A stretch of 64,000 nt of DNA from Roseivirga sp. UBA6052. GTDB taxonomy: Bacteria > Bacteroidota > Bacteroidia > Cytophagales > Cyclobacteriaceae. A model generated the notes under the pieces. It did not search any database and was not told the DNA's origin. It was given only the letters and a program-made list of their open reading frames with translations. Of this stretch, positions 16,898-24,889 are shown in pieces. The stretch lies in NCBI GenBank assembly GCA_002427755.1, contig DIYO01000002.1:62001-126000 (forward strand). Reading direction: 5' to 3'. The stretch's first letter is position 1; every line of letters begins with the position of its first letter. Position numbers and translations under genes: made by a program.

Positions 16898-18177
16898 TAT
16901 TGCTTGTTTTGAGCTATTGCTTTGTTCTTCTCAAGCATCTCAATAGACTTTCCTTCTAGTCCCAGTGGGTCTGAAAGAAATATAGATTGGCCCTCTTTTA
17001 AACCAGCCTCAACTATCACTTCATCAGAATTTGATAGTCCCAATTGAATTTCTTTCTTAGTTAAATTCAACCCATCTCTCACCACCACATATGTAATACT
17101 ATCTCCTTGGCTATGGACCGCCTCCACAGGGATGTAAAGCGCCTCTTCAATCACTTGGGCAACAATCTTATTACTTGTAGACATTCCCGGTCTCAATGTG
17201 GTGTCAGACTCATTGATCTCTACTACAACTTGAAATACTTTAGAATCTGAATTGGGTCTTTGCTGGCCCATATTGGCCACATCGATTACTGTGCCTGTAA
17301 GCTTTTTGTCTGGAAAAGCATCTAACCCGATTTCAACTACTTGACCGGAGCTCACCGTATTAATATCTACTTCGTTGATATAAGTCTTTGAAATCATGGT
17401 AGAGAGATCCGGAAGTGTAGCAACGGTTGGGTCAAAGGCTGCAACTCTCCCACCTTGGGCAATCTTATTTCCACGGTAATCTCTTTTATAAATCAGCATC
17501 CCAGGCTCTGGTGCTTTTATAATAAAATCAGAGGCTACCTTCTGATAAAAATCAAGTTTCCTTTTATCATCCATCACTTCCACTTCTGCCGCTTTCACTT
17601 TCGCAACAGCCTTCTGCTTCTGTAAATCATAATTCTCTAATGACTGGTTGTACTTCTTTTCAGCCCTGCTGAGTTCCATGCGTTTCTCTTTGATTACTGC
17701 AGGAGGCTCATACTCAGAATTCTCTAGCACTAACTTCTGCTTCTCCATGGCAAAAAGCTGGTTATCCATCTCGTCTCTCGCTTTCCTCAACTCCATAGCA
17801 GTATCTAGTTTTACCTCCTCATAGCGCGCTTGAGAAATAGCCAAATCATTAGTCATTTGCTGAATATTCTGCCCCAGTTGCGAAGCATCCAAGCGAGCAA
17901 CATAATCTCCTTTTTCAACAACCGTACCCTCAGCAATGATATCACTGATAGTTGTCTCCCAAATCCCTACTTGCTGCATTGATTTAGGTCCTAGAATATT
18001 GACTGAATTCTTAGCTGACAATTCACCACTTGCGGTTACTTCGGATCTAAACTGTCCGAACTTGACCTCTGTGTAAACATCTCCTTCGTTAGAGGAGCTT
18101 TGATTAACCTTGGAAACAAAGAAAATGATGATGGCAATAAAGACACCGACACCAATTAGGATGGAACGCTTTTTCAT
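16897..18177 (-). CDS. HlyD/RND-family periplasmic adaptor subunit
   Basis: 426 residues. A membrane anchor (SILIGVGVFIAIIIFFV) is followed by a biotinyl-lipoyl half, a long coiled-coil hairpin (about residues 95-210, rich in K, E and Q heptads), the second lipoyl half and beta-barrel domains (YINEVDINTVSSGQVVEIGLDAF). It should link the MacB-like permease encoded next to an outer-membrane channel of TolC type. The stop codon overlaps the permease start. Substrate unknown. Confidence 0.9.
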   Translation of the reverse strand: MKKRSILIGVGVFIAIIIFFVSKVNQSSSNEGDVYTEVKFGQFRSEVTASGELSAKNSVNILGPKSMQQVGIWETTISDIIAEGTVVEKGDYVARLDASQLGQNIQQMTNDLAISQARYEEVKLDTAMELRKARDEMDNQLFAMEKQKLVLENSEYEPPAVIKEKRMELSRAEKKYNQSLENYDLQKQKAVAKVKAAEVEVMDDKRKLDFYQKVASDFIIKAPEPGMLIYKRDYRGNKIAQGGRVAAFDPTVATLPDLSTMISKTYINEVDINTVSSGQVVEIGLDAFPDKKLTGTVIDVANMGQQRPNSDSKVFQVVVEINESDTTLRPGMSTSNKIVAQVIEEALYIPVEAVHSQGDSITYVVVRDGLNLTKKEIQLGLSNSDEVIVEAGLKEGQSIFLSDPLGLEGKSIEMLEKNKAIAQNKQ

Positions 18178-18341
18178 TTAAGATAATATTTTGAGTTGAC
18201 CGTTTTAGTTGACTATAAAGTTAGTTCCAAACATGACTTTACCAATATTTTTTAGATTTTTAACAACTCATGTTTGACATTTAATTTGTACGCCCGTTAC
18301 CCTTTGATGTTTCATTAGCACAAAAAGTTTGAGAATGGTTA

Positions 18342-18349
18342 TACTTTTG
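18342..18349 (+). promoter_or_regulatory. Probable -7 box of the ABC-F gene
   Basis: TACTTTTG matches TAnnTTTG, 23 bp before the ATG at 18373. No matching -33 box is evident. Confidence 0.45.
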
Positions 18350-18372
18350 TATTCTCAGCTACTAAGCCATCA

Positions 18373-20232
18373 ATGAATTATCTATCGGTTGAATCTTTAT
18401 CTAAGACTTTTGGTGACAGAACCATCTTAAACGATCTTAATTTTGGTTTGTCTCAAGGCCAGAAAGTTGCACTTGTAGGTGTTAACGGTTCCGGAAAATC
18501 CACACTGCTCAAGATTCTTATTGGCACAGAAACGCCTGATAGCGGAACGGTAGTTTATAAAAATGGTATCGAGGTAAAGGCGTTGGTACAGAACCCTGAA
18601 TTCCCTCAGGGCACAACCATCCTAGAATGTGTTTTCGATCCAAAAGATAACACCCATCAATTACTAATTGATTATACCAAAGAATCAACCAAAGCGGAAC
18701 CTGATGTAGACAAACTACAATCCTTAATTGAGGAGATGGACAGTCAAAACGCTTGGAATCTAGAGCAAGATGCCAAGTCCATTTTAGGTAAACTGGGCTT
18801 GAATGATCTGGATCAAAAAGTACAGAATCTATCTGGAGGTCAGCAAAAGAGGATAGCACTCGCCCAAGTGCTCATTAGAAAGCCAGACCTGCTTATTTTA
18901 GATGAGCCAACCAACCATCTAGATATCGAGACCATAGAATGGCTAGAAAGCGAACTCAGTCAATCTAAAATTGCTTTAATCCTCGTTACCCACGACCGCT
19001 ACTTTCTTGAAAAAGTAACGAATGAGATTATAGAATTAGAAAGAGGTGATCTATTCACCTATAATGGTGATTATGCTTATTTCCTAGAGAAGAAAGCCGA
19101 GAGACAAGCCAATGAATCTACGGTAGTGGATAAAGCCAAAAACCTTTACCGTAAAGAACTCGATTGGATAAGAAGGCAACCTAAAGCGAGAGGTACCAAA
19201 GCAAAATATAGAATTGACGCCTTTGAGGATACCAAGAAAACTGCCTTTAGCCAGAAAAAAGATGCATCCCTCACCCTAACTGCACAAGCGCAACGTCAGG
19301 GTAAAAAAGTACTTGAAATTGAGCACCTCTCCCATGGTTTCGATGGTTCAAATCTCATTGAAGACTTTAACTACATTTTCCAAAGAAAAGACAGAATTGG
19401 CATAGTTGGACCAAATGGAGCAGGAAAGACAACATTCCTAAAGCTGCTTCAACAAGAGCTCTCACCATTAAAAGGATCAGTAGTAAAAGGAGAAACCACC
19501 AAGTTCGGTTATTACAAACAAACTGAGCTCAATTTCGATCCTGAACAAACAGTAATTGATTTCGCTAAGTCTAATGCCGAAGTGGTAGAAATGGGTAAAG
19601 GCAGAACAATTCCCATTTCACAATTTCTCACCCGCTTTCTATTCCCACCCGATGTTCAATATAAACCCATTGGCAAACTGAGTGGCGGAGAAAAAAAGAG
19701 GCTTCAACTACTAGAGGTGCTGATACAAAGTCCTAATTTTTTAATACTCGATGAGCCAACAAACGACCTTGACCTAATCACACTAAATACGCTTGAGTCC
19801 TATTTAGAAAGCTTTGAAGGATGCCTTCTTATCGTGTCTCACGACAGGTATTTTATGGACCGACTAGTAGAACATCTATTTGTATTTGAAGGGAACGGTA
19901 AAATCTCAGACTTTCCTGGAAACTATACACAGTATAGATTAGATAATAGTGTGAAACCTAAGTCACACAAAACATCAAAAGATGTTCAGAATGTTGCAGC
20001 TCGGGAACCAAAAGAGAAGAATAAGCTTTCCTATAAGGAAAAGCGGGAGTTCGAGCAACTGGAGGTTGAATTGCCCGATTTGGAAAAGAAAAAACAGGAA
20101 TTGCTAACCCTCATCAACAGCGGTTCAACCGATCATGAAGAACTATCAAAATGGTCTGCAGAACTAGGTGAAATCAATGATGAGCTCGATGAGAAAGAGT
20201 TAAGGTGGTTGGAATTGTCAGAATTGGCATAA
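18373..20232 (+). CDS. ABC-F family ATPase, Uup type
   Basis: 619 residues with two ABC domains. First domain: Walker A GVNGSGKST, signature LSGGQQKR, Walker B LLILDEPTNHLD. Second domain: GPNGAGKTT, LSGGEKKR, FLILDEPTNDLD. The linker is charged and the last 90 residues form a coiled coil (KEKREFEQLEVELPDLEKKKQELL), the C-terminal domain of Uup-like members. ABC-F proteins act on the ribosome or on DNA, not in transport. It may share a transcript with the cyclase gene that begins 2 bp later. Confidence 0.92.
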   Translation: MNYLSVESLSKTFGDRTILNDLNFGLSQGQKVALVGVNGSGKSTLLKILIGTETPDSGTVVYKNGIEVKALVQNPEFPQGTTILECVFDPKDNTHQLLIDYTKESTKAEPDVDKLQSLIEEMDSQNAWNLEQDAKSILGKLGLNDLDQKVQNLSGGQQKRIALAQVLIRKPDLLILDEPTNHLDIETIEWLESELSQSKIALILVTHDRYFLEKVTNEIIELERGDLFTYNGDYAYFLEKKAERQANESTVVDKAKNLYRKELDWIRRQPKARGTKAKYRIDAFEDTKKTAFSQKKDASLTLTAQAQRQGKKVLEIEHLSHGFDGSNLIEDFNYIFQRKDRIGIVGPNGAGKTTFLKLLQQELSPLKGSVVKGETTKFGYYKQTELNFDPEQTVIDFAKSNAEVVEMGKGRTIPISQFLTRFLFPPDVQYKPIGKLSGGEKKRLQLLEVLIQSPNFLILDEPTNDLDLITLNTLESYLESFEGCLLIVSHDRYFMDRLVEHLFVFEGNGKISDFPGNYTQYRLDNSVKPKSHKTSKDVQNVAAREPKEKNKLSYKEKREFEQLEVELPDLEKKKQELLTLINSGSTDHEELSKWSAELGEINDELDEKELRWLELSELA

Positions 20233-20234
20233 GT

Positions 20235-21167
20235 ATGGCGAGAGTAGAGTTAACAAATGACGATGTGGTGCTAGAGCTTGAAGCAGGAGAATCTATTTTG
20301 GATGGCTCCTTAAAACAAGACATTAACCATGTACATGCCTGTGGTGGAAATGCTTATTGTTCTACCTGCAGAATTTATGTAGAAGAAGGCTTAGAAAACC
20401 TTCCAGTACGTAATGGCGCAGAAGAAAAACTAGCCACAAAACTTGGCCTAAGTCCGGAAGTAAGACTGGCTTGTCAAGTAGTTCCTGAGGGAGATTTAAA
20501 AGCGAGAAGATTGGTTTTAGACGAAGTAGATCAGCAAATAGTTGAAGAATATGGTGCCATAGAAGGCTCCAAAAGCTTAGGTAAAGAAATTGAGGCCTCC
20601 GTTTTATTCGTTGATATTGCTGACTATACTGCCTTTGCAGAAAAGACACCTGCTTATGATGTGGTACATGTACTCAACAGATACTTCCATATTGCAGGCA
20701 GCATCATCAAGAAATTCAATGGCCAAATCATAGATTACTACGGAGATGGTTTCTTGGCTGTATTTGGTATTGATGGTGACAAGAATCATGCAGCTAATTT
20801 GATCAGTGCCGGATTTGCCCTGCAAGATGCCGTAGAGAAATACGAATACGATATTCGCTACTTGGTAAAAGATCAATTCCGTATTCGTCTTGGTGCGCAT
20901 ACCGGAAATATCATCTGGGGAACCATAGGCATCCAAGGTATGCAAAAACAGGCCGCTATTGGAGATACTGTGAATTTTGCCAGTCGTATTGAACAGGCCA
21001 ATAAGGAGCTCGATACCAAATTCTTAATATCCGAAGCACTCTATAAAAAATTCAATAAGTGGTGTACCGTTTCAGGAAGTCATGAGATTAGAGCCAAAGG
21101 CAAAAAAGGTGTACACAGAGTTTATGCCTTAGATAGAATGCTTGCTCCTTTGCCGGTTGAGGTCTAA
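20235..21167 (+). CDS. [2Fe-2S] ferredoxin domain fused to a class III nucleotide cyclase
   Basis: 310 residues from ATG at 20235; an in-frame GTG 30 bp upstream lies inside the ABC-F gene and is less likely. Residues 1-95 are a ferredoxin with cysteines at 36, 42, 45 and 80, in the spacing of plant-type clusters. Residues about 120-290 are an adenylate/guanylate cyclase domain: metal aspartates D127 (FVDIADYT) and D171 (YYGDGFLAVFG), and transition-state residues N247 and R251 in GDTVNFASRIEQAN. All catalytic positions seem intact, so cAMP or cGMP synthesis under redox control is a fair inference. Confidence 0.88.
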   Translation: MARVELTNDDVVLELEAGESILDGSLKQDINHVHACGGNAYCSTCRIYVEEGLENLPVRNGAEEKLATKLGLSPEVRLACQVVPEGDLKARRLVLDEVDQQIVEEYGAIEGSKSLGKEIEASVLFVDIADYTAFAEKTPAYDVVHVLNRYFHIAGSIIKKFNGQIIDYYGDGFLAVFGIDGDKNHAANLISAGFALQDAVEKYEYDIRYLVKDQFRIRLGAHTGNIIWGTIGIQGMQKQAAIGDTVNFASRIEQANKELDTKFLISEALYKKFNKWCTVSGSHEIRAKGKKGVHRVYALDRMLAPLPVEV

Positions 21168-21198
21168 CCAATACATTTAGGTTACGTTAAGTAACAAC

Positions 21199-21429
21199 AT
21201 GAACACGACCGCCTGGATTATAATAGGTACTTTTTTACTAGTCACGTATACCGTTAGTTTTCTGCATTATTACAAGAACCGAAGCGAGCGCAAGATCAAT
21301 TCAAGAAGGAATGTTCACTTGCCTTGGTTTCTAGTGCTTCTCATTGGACCTTTCATGTACTTTATTCTAAGCAACAAGCAACGCAAAGAACAAAGAGATT
21401 TTATGAAAGGAAAAAGACGTTATTCGTGA
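21199..21429 (+). CDS. Small two-helix membrane protein
   Basis: 76 residues. Two hydrophobic segments: about 4-24 (TAWIIIGTFLLVTYTVSFLHYY) and 44-59 (WFLVLLIGPFMYFIL), separated by a basic linker and followed by a strongly basic tail (KQRKEQRDFMKGKRRYS). It sits between the cyclase gene and cysE, 31 bp from each, in the same direction. No known family recognised; the layout with a charged tail fits an inner-membrane protein. Confidence 0.6.
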   Translation: MNTTAWIIIGTFLLVTYTVSFLHYYKNRSERKINSRRNVHLPWFLVLLIGPFMYFILSNKQRKEQRDFMKGKRRYS

Positions 21430-21460
21430 ACCCTTTCAGATTCATTTCGATTAAAAAGAT

Positions 21461-22297
21461 ATGGATCAAGACTTTATTAATAAGCTCTATATAAATCAAC
21501 AGGCATGTCCAAGTTGCCCCTCTCCTGAGGCCGTAGCCAAATGGTTCGATGAGTTGCTTGGAACACTCTTCCCAGACTTTGCCAAACAGCAATTCAGCAA
21601 TCAGAAAGAATTTGAATTGCACCTAGAAAAACTAAAGCTGCAATTGGACCAAATTCTATCAAGGAATCCCATGAAGTCTCAAGGAGATGCCAACCTAATT
21701 GCAGAAAGATTCTTTGAAGACATGCCTCAGATTCACGGATTGTTAGAAGAAGATGTAACGGCATTGTTCGAAGGTGACCCTGCTGCCAAGAGTCGAACAG
21801 AAGTGATTAGAACTTATCCGGGCTTCTTTGCTATTGCCGCTCACCGCGTAGCGCATTGCCTTCTAGAATTAGGCGTGAGACTCATCCCAAGAATTATATC
21901 CGAATATGCCCACAGCAGAACGGGAATTGATATCCACCCAGGGGCTACAATTGGTCACTTCTTTTGCATAGATCACGGTACAGGCGTTGTGATTGGGGAG
22001 ACTACTGTAATTGGTAATCGTGTAAAAGTCTATCAAGGTGTAACCTTAGGCGCGCTGAGTGTAGATAAGAAGGATGCTAAGACAAAGAGGCACCCTACCA
22101 TTGGAGACAACGTGGTAATTTATGCCGGAGCTACCATACTAGGCGGTAAAACGGATATTGGTCATGACTCAGTAATTGGTGGAAACGTTTGGCTCACACA
22201 AAGCACCGAGCCCTTCAGTAAAATCTACTACAAAGCCCAAATGACAAACTCTAATGGTGATTCAGATACCATCATATTTAAAGGCCAAAGCGCATGA
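21461..22297 (+). CDS. cysE: Serine O-acetyltransferase
   Basis: 278 residues. Makes O-acetylserine from serine and acetyl-CoA, the first committed step of cysteine synthesis. The N-terminal half is helical, the C-terminal half is a left-handed beta-helix with hexapeptide repeats: GIDIHPGATIGHFFCIDHGTGVVIGET and VYQGVTLGALS. The active-site histidines of the family are in DHGTGVVIG and upstream. Its stop overlaps the cysM start by 4 bp. Confidence 0.93.
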   Translation: MDQDFINKLYINQQACPSCPSPEAVAKWFDELLGTLFPDFAKQQFSNQKEFELHLEKLKLQLDQILSRNPMKSQGDANLIAERFFEDMPQIHGLLEEDVTALFEGDPAAKSRTEVIRTYPGFFAIAAHRVAHCLLELGVRLIPRIISEYAHSRTGIDIHPGATIGHFFCIDHGTGVVIGETTVIGNRVKVYQGVTLGALSVDKKDAKTKRHPTIGDNVVIYAGATILGGKTDIGHDSVIGGNVWLTQSTEPFSKIYYKAQMTNSNGDSDTIIFKGQSA

Positions 22298-23172
22298 GTA
22301 TTGAAGAATTAATTGGTAATACCCCTTTAGTAGAATACAAGGGCATGAGCCCAAATCCTAAGGTGCGCATTTTAGGAAAGCTAGAGGGCAACAATCCTGG
22401 AGGCTCAGTTAAAGATCGTGCCGCTTATGGTATGATTAAAGGTGCGCTTGATCGAGGTGAAATTAAAAAAGGTGACCAACTGGTTGAAGCCACAAGTGGA
22501 AACACAGGAATTGCCTTGGCCATGATTGCGAGCATAATGGGTGTTAAAATGACCTTGATTATGCCAGACAATTCCACTAGAGAGCGTGTGCTTAGCATGG
22601 AAGCATATGGTGCTAAGGTCATCCTCACACCTGCCAAACAAACCATAGAATACTCAAGAACACTTGCTGAAAAGATGGCTAAAGAAGAAGGCTATGTGCT
22701 ACTCAATCAATTTGCCAATGCTGATAATTACGGTCAACACTATAAAAGCACAGGACCTGAAATTTGGAGAGATACTGACGGCCAGGTGACACATTTTGTA
22801 TCGGCCATGGGCACTACAGGAACTATTATGGGTGTTTCTCGGTATTTGAAAGAAAAAAACCCAGAGGTACAAATAGTAGGTACTCAACCAACCGATGGTT
22901 CAAGCATACCCGGTATACGCAGATGGAGCCCCGAATTTCTTCCAAAGATTTTTGAACCGGAACGCGTAGATCGAGTAATAGACATAAGTCAAGAACAGGC
23001 AACAGAGATGACGCGCAGATTAGCCAAGGAAGAAGGTATATTAGCAGGCATGAGCTCCGGTGGCGCTTTACATGCTTCCATTGAATTGGCCAGAGAGCTC
23101 GATGAAGGACTTATTGTTCATATTGTCTGCGACAGAGGTGACCGGTATTTGAGTAGTGATCTATTTGGATAA
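22294..23172 (+). CDS. cysM: Cysteine synthase B (O-acetylserine sulfhydrylase)
   Basis: 292 residues, PLP fold type II. Joins O-acetylserine from CysE with sulfide to give cysteine. The PLP lysine is in NNPGGSVKDRAAYGMI, the substrate loop in EATSGNTGIALAMIA and the phosphate-binding glycines in SAMGTTGTIMGV. The length and SVKDRAAYGM context point to the CysM rather than the CysK subgroup. Start overlaps the cysE stop (ATGA). Confidence 0.93.
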   Translation: MSIEELIGNTPLVEYKGMSPNPKVRILGKLEGNNPGGSVKDRAAYGMIKGALDRGEIKKGDQLVEATSGNTGIALAMIASIMGVKMTLIMPDNSTRERVLSMEAYGAKVILTPAKQTIEYSRTLAEKMAKEEGYVLLNQFANADNYGQHYKSTGPEIWRDTDGQVTHFVSAMGTTGTIMGVSRYLKEKNPEVQIVGTQPTDGSSIPGIRRWSPEFLPKIFEPERVDRVIDISQEQATEMTRRLAKEEGILAGMSSGGALHASIELARELDEGLIVHIVCDRGDRYLSSDLFG

Positions 23173-23202
23173 TCATTGGGTTAAAAAATAAGAATTAGAC
23201 AA

Positions 23203-23865
23203 ATGGAACAAATAAGCATTTCGCTCAAGGAACAACTTGACGAAACTAAAGCCATCTTTGAACAGAAGGCTGACGAATACAAAAAGAGGGTCTTTAACGA
23301 AGGTATAGATGCAGTTGCACAAAGTGGCATCTACAATCAAGCAAAAAACGTTGGAGATATAGCTCCTAATTTTGGGCTCAAAAATGCTACTGGGAAAACT
23401 GTAACCTTACAAGAATATCTCAAAAAAGGAAAAGTTGTTCTGACTTGGTACAGAGGTGGATGGTGCCCTTATTGCAACCTTACATTACATCAGTTACAAC
23501 AAGAATTACCCAACTTTAAAGCAGAAGGCGCAAATCTTATTGCATTAACGCCCGAGTTACCCGATAACTCACTAAACACTGCAGAAAAGCATAATCTTGA
23601 ATTTGAAGTCTTAAGTGATGTTGGTAATGAAATTGCAGATCAATATGGTATTGTGTTCAAGCTAACTGAAGAAGTTGCAGATATTTATAACAAAGCATTC
23701 GATCTATTAGCCTATAATGGAGACGAGTCTAACGAACTTCCTCTAGCAGCGACATACGTTATTGACGAGAAAGGAAAAATCATTTATGCTTTTCTAGATG
23801 CGGAGTATAGAAACAGAGCTGAACCTTCGGAAATCACTAAAATCCTGAAAGAGTCTCAAGCCTAA
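23203..23865 (+). CDS. AhpC/TSA-type peroxiredoxin-like protein
   Basis: 220 residues. Helical N-terminus, then a thioredoxin-fold domain from about residue 45 with the motif WYRGGWCPYCNLTL. This CxxC with a WCPYC context defines the peroxiredoxin-like group rather than classic 2-Cys AhpC. It probably reduces peroxides or protein disulfides in the cytoplasm, since no signal peptide is present. It lies 30 bp after cysM and could be part of the thiol-linked operon. Confidence 0.88.
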   Translation: MEQISISLKEQLDETKAIFEQKADEYKKRVFNEGIDAVAQSGIYNQAKNVGDIAPNFGLKNATGKTVTLQEYLKKGKVVLTWYRGGWCPYCNLTLHQLQQELPNFKAEGANLIALTPELPDNSLNTAEKHNLEFEVLSDVGNEIADQYGIVFKLTEEVADIYNKAFDLLAYNGDESNELPLAATYVIDEKGKIIYAFLDAEYRNRAEPSEITKILKESQA

Positions 23866-23901
23866 TCCAGCATTATGTATGAATTGTAGTTATTGAACAG
23901 C

Positions 23902-23949
23902 CTCTTGGCCTAAACTGCCAAGAGCTTGTCTTAAACTGTCAAGTTTAAG
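23902..23949. repeat. Two hairpins containing a 14-bp direct repeat
   Basis: Hairpin 1 is CTCTTGGC-N7-GCCAAGAG (23902-23924). Hairpin 2 is CTTAAAC-N6-GTTTAAG (23930-23949). Overlapping them is a direct repeat CCTAAACTGCCAAG (23909) and CTTAAACTGTCAAG (23930), 21 bp apart. No T run follows either hairpin on the plus strand, so this is more like a regulatory site for the 23999 gene than a terminator. Confidence 0.45.
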
Positions 23950-23998
23950 GATGGTCTGATGAGGACATTTGAATCATTGAAACGAACAAAACTTATCA

Positions 23999-24655
23999 AT
24001 GATGAAAAATTTAACCTCAAACAACAGACTCAAATCAATTGTAAAAAGCGTTCTTTTCTTGACGCTACTTATCGTATCACAAAGACAAGCTCAAGCACAA
24101 TTTGTATTGGAGCCCTTTGTAAGCAATGACGATTTCATTTTAGAATCATGGTATTTCAAGACTATAGATGAATCCAAACGATTCAGTGTATTTGCCTTAA
24201 ACGAAGCCAAATTCAACTTCGATACAGACCAGTCTACCGTACTCTCTTATGGTTTGGTTGGTTTCGATTGGAAAGGTGGCTTTGGACCTGTAACCGGTTG
24301 GAGAGCATCAGAAAACGGAACCGCAGCACTAGCTGGTTTTCAATATGGCGTTTATCGTGAGAACTTCCTGGCCTATATGACGGTCAACCGAGAAGTGAAA
24401 AGTGATCCTAATTATGAGTTCTATTCTTTAATCCAATACAGAAAACCCATCAACGAAAAACTCAAAGGATTCAGCCAGCTTCAGATCTCTAAGAACTTCC
24501 AAGACAACAATCACACCTTCAGTTTATACCGCCTAAGACTTGGCCTAGACCTTGGGAAATTTCAGACCGGAATCGGTATAGAACAGAATATGATAGGTGA
24601 AGGATGGGACCACAAAATCAACGCAGGTCTCTTTGTTAGAATGGAACTTTACTAA
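23999..24655 (+). CDS. Exported protein, possible outer-membrane beta-barrel, function unknown
   Basis: 218 residues. Signal peptide near residues 12-36 (KSVLFLTLLIVSQRQAQAQ), then alternating aromatic and polar residues with many short strands (LSYGLVGFDWKGGFGPVTGWRA, FQYGVYRENFLAYMTVNREV, HTFSLYRLRLGLDLGKFQTGIGIEQ) and a C-terminal strand GLFVRMELY ending in Tyr. This pattern suggests a small outer-membrane barrel, but I do not recognise a family. ATG codons at 23999 and 24002 are both possible starts. Confidence 0.7.
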   Translation: MMKNLTSNNRLKSIVKSVLFLTLLIVSQRQAQAQFVLEPFVSNDDFILESWYFKTIDESKRFSVFALNEAKFNFDTDQSTVLSYGLVGFDWKGGFGPVTGWRASENGTAALAGFQYGVYRENFLAYMTVNREVKSDPNYEFYSLIQYRKPINEKLKGFSQLQISKNFQDNNHTFSLYRLRLGLDLGKFQTGIGIEQNMIGEGWDHKINAGLFVRMELY

Positions 24656-24668
24656 AACTCACGAAAGC

Positions 24669-24745
24669 CATTTTCAGTCAACTCAAGTGCTCATCCTGAG
24701 GGGTGAGCACTTTCAATCGTTTGAAAAGCTCCCCTACTGAAAATG
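24669..24745. repeat. Nested inverted repeats downstream of the 23999 gene
   Basis: An outer perfect 10-bp inverted repeat CATTTTCAGT (24669) and ACTGAAAATG (24736) encloses an inner hairpin AGTGCTCA (24686-24693) and TGAGCACT (24704-24711). The inner stem is followed by TTTC, so it may be a weak terminator. Confidence 0.5.
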
Positions 24746-24839
24746 ATTATTTTCTAAGTATTTTTTCTCGTTTAGATCAGTTAAAAGCATGACTTAAAAC
24801 AGGAAACCAGCGTCCTTAAGTCATGTCGTAGCCTATGTG

Positions 24840-24856
24840 GTCAAGTTAGTTTTGAC
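24840..24856 (+). promoter_or_regulatory. Probable -7 box of PEP carboxykinase within a small palindrome
   Basis: TAGTTTTG at 24847-24854 matches TAnnTTTG. It lies inside an inverted repeat GTCAA-N7-TTGAC (24840-24856), 33 bp before the start codon. Confidence 0.4.
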
Positions 24857-24889
24857 ATCGAAATCAATTGCTAACCCAAAACATTCGCT

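Noticed and set aside
18373..20232. ATPase partner of the MacB-like permease
   Set aside because: Its tandem ABC domains with charged linker and coiled-coil tail are those of ABC-F proteins, and it is divergent from the permease operon.
20205..20234. GTG start for the ferredoxin-cyclase gene
   Set aside because: It would overlap the ABC-F gene by 28 bp and add ten residues outside the ferredoxin domain; ATG 20235 fits the domain start.
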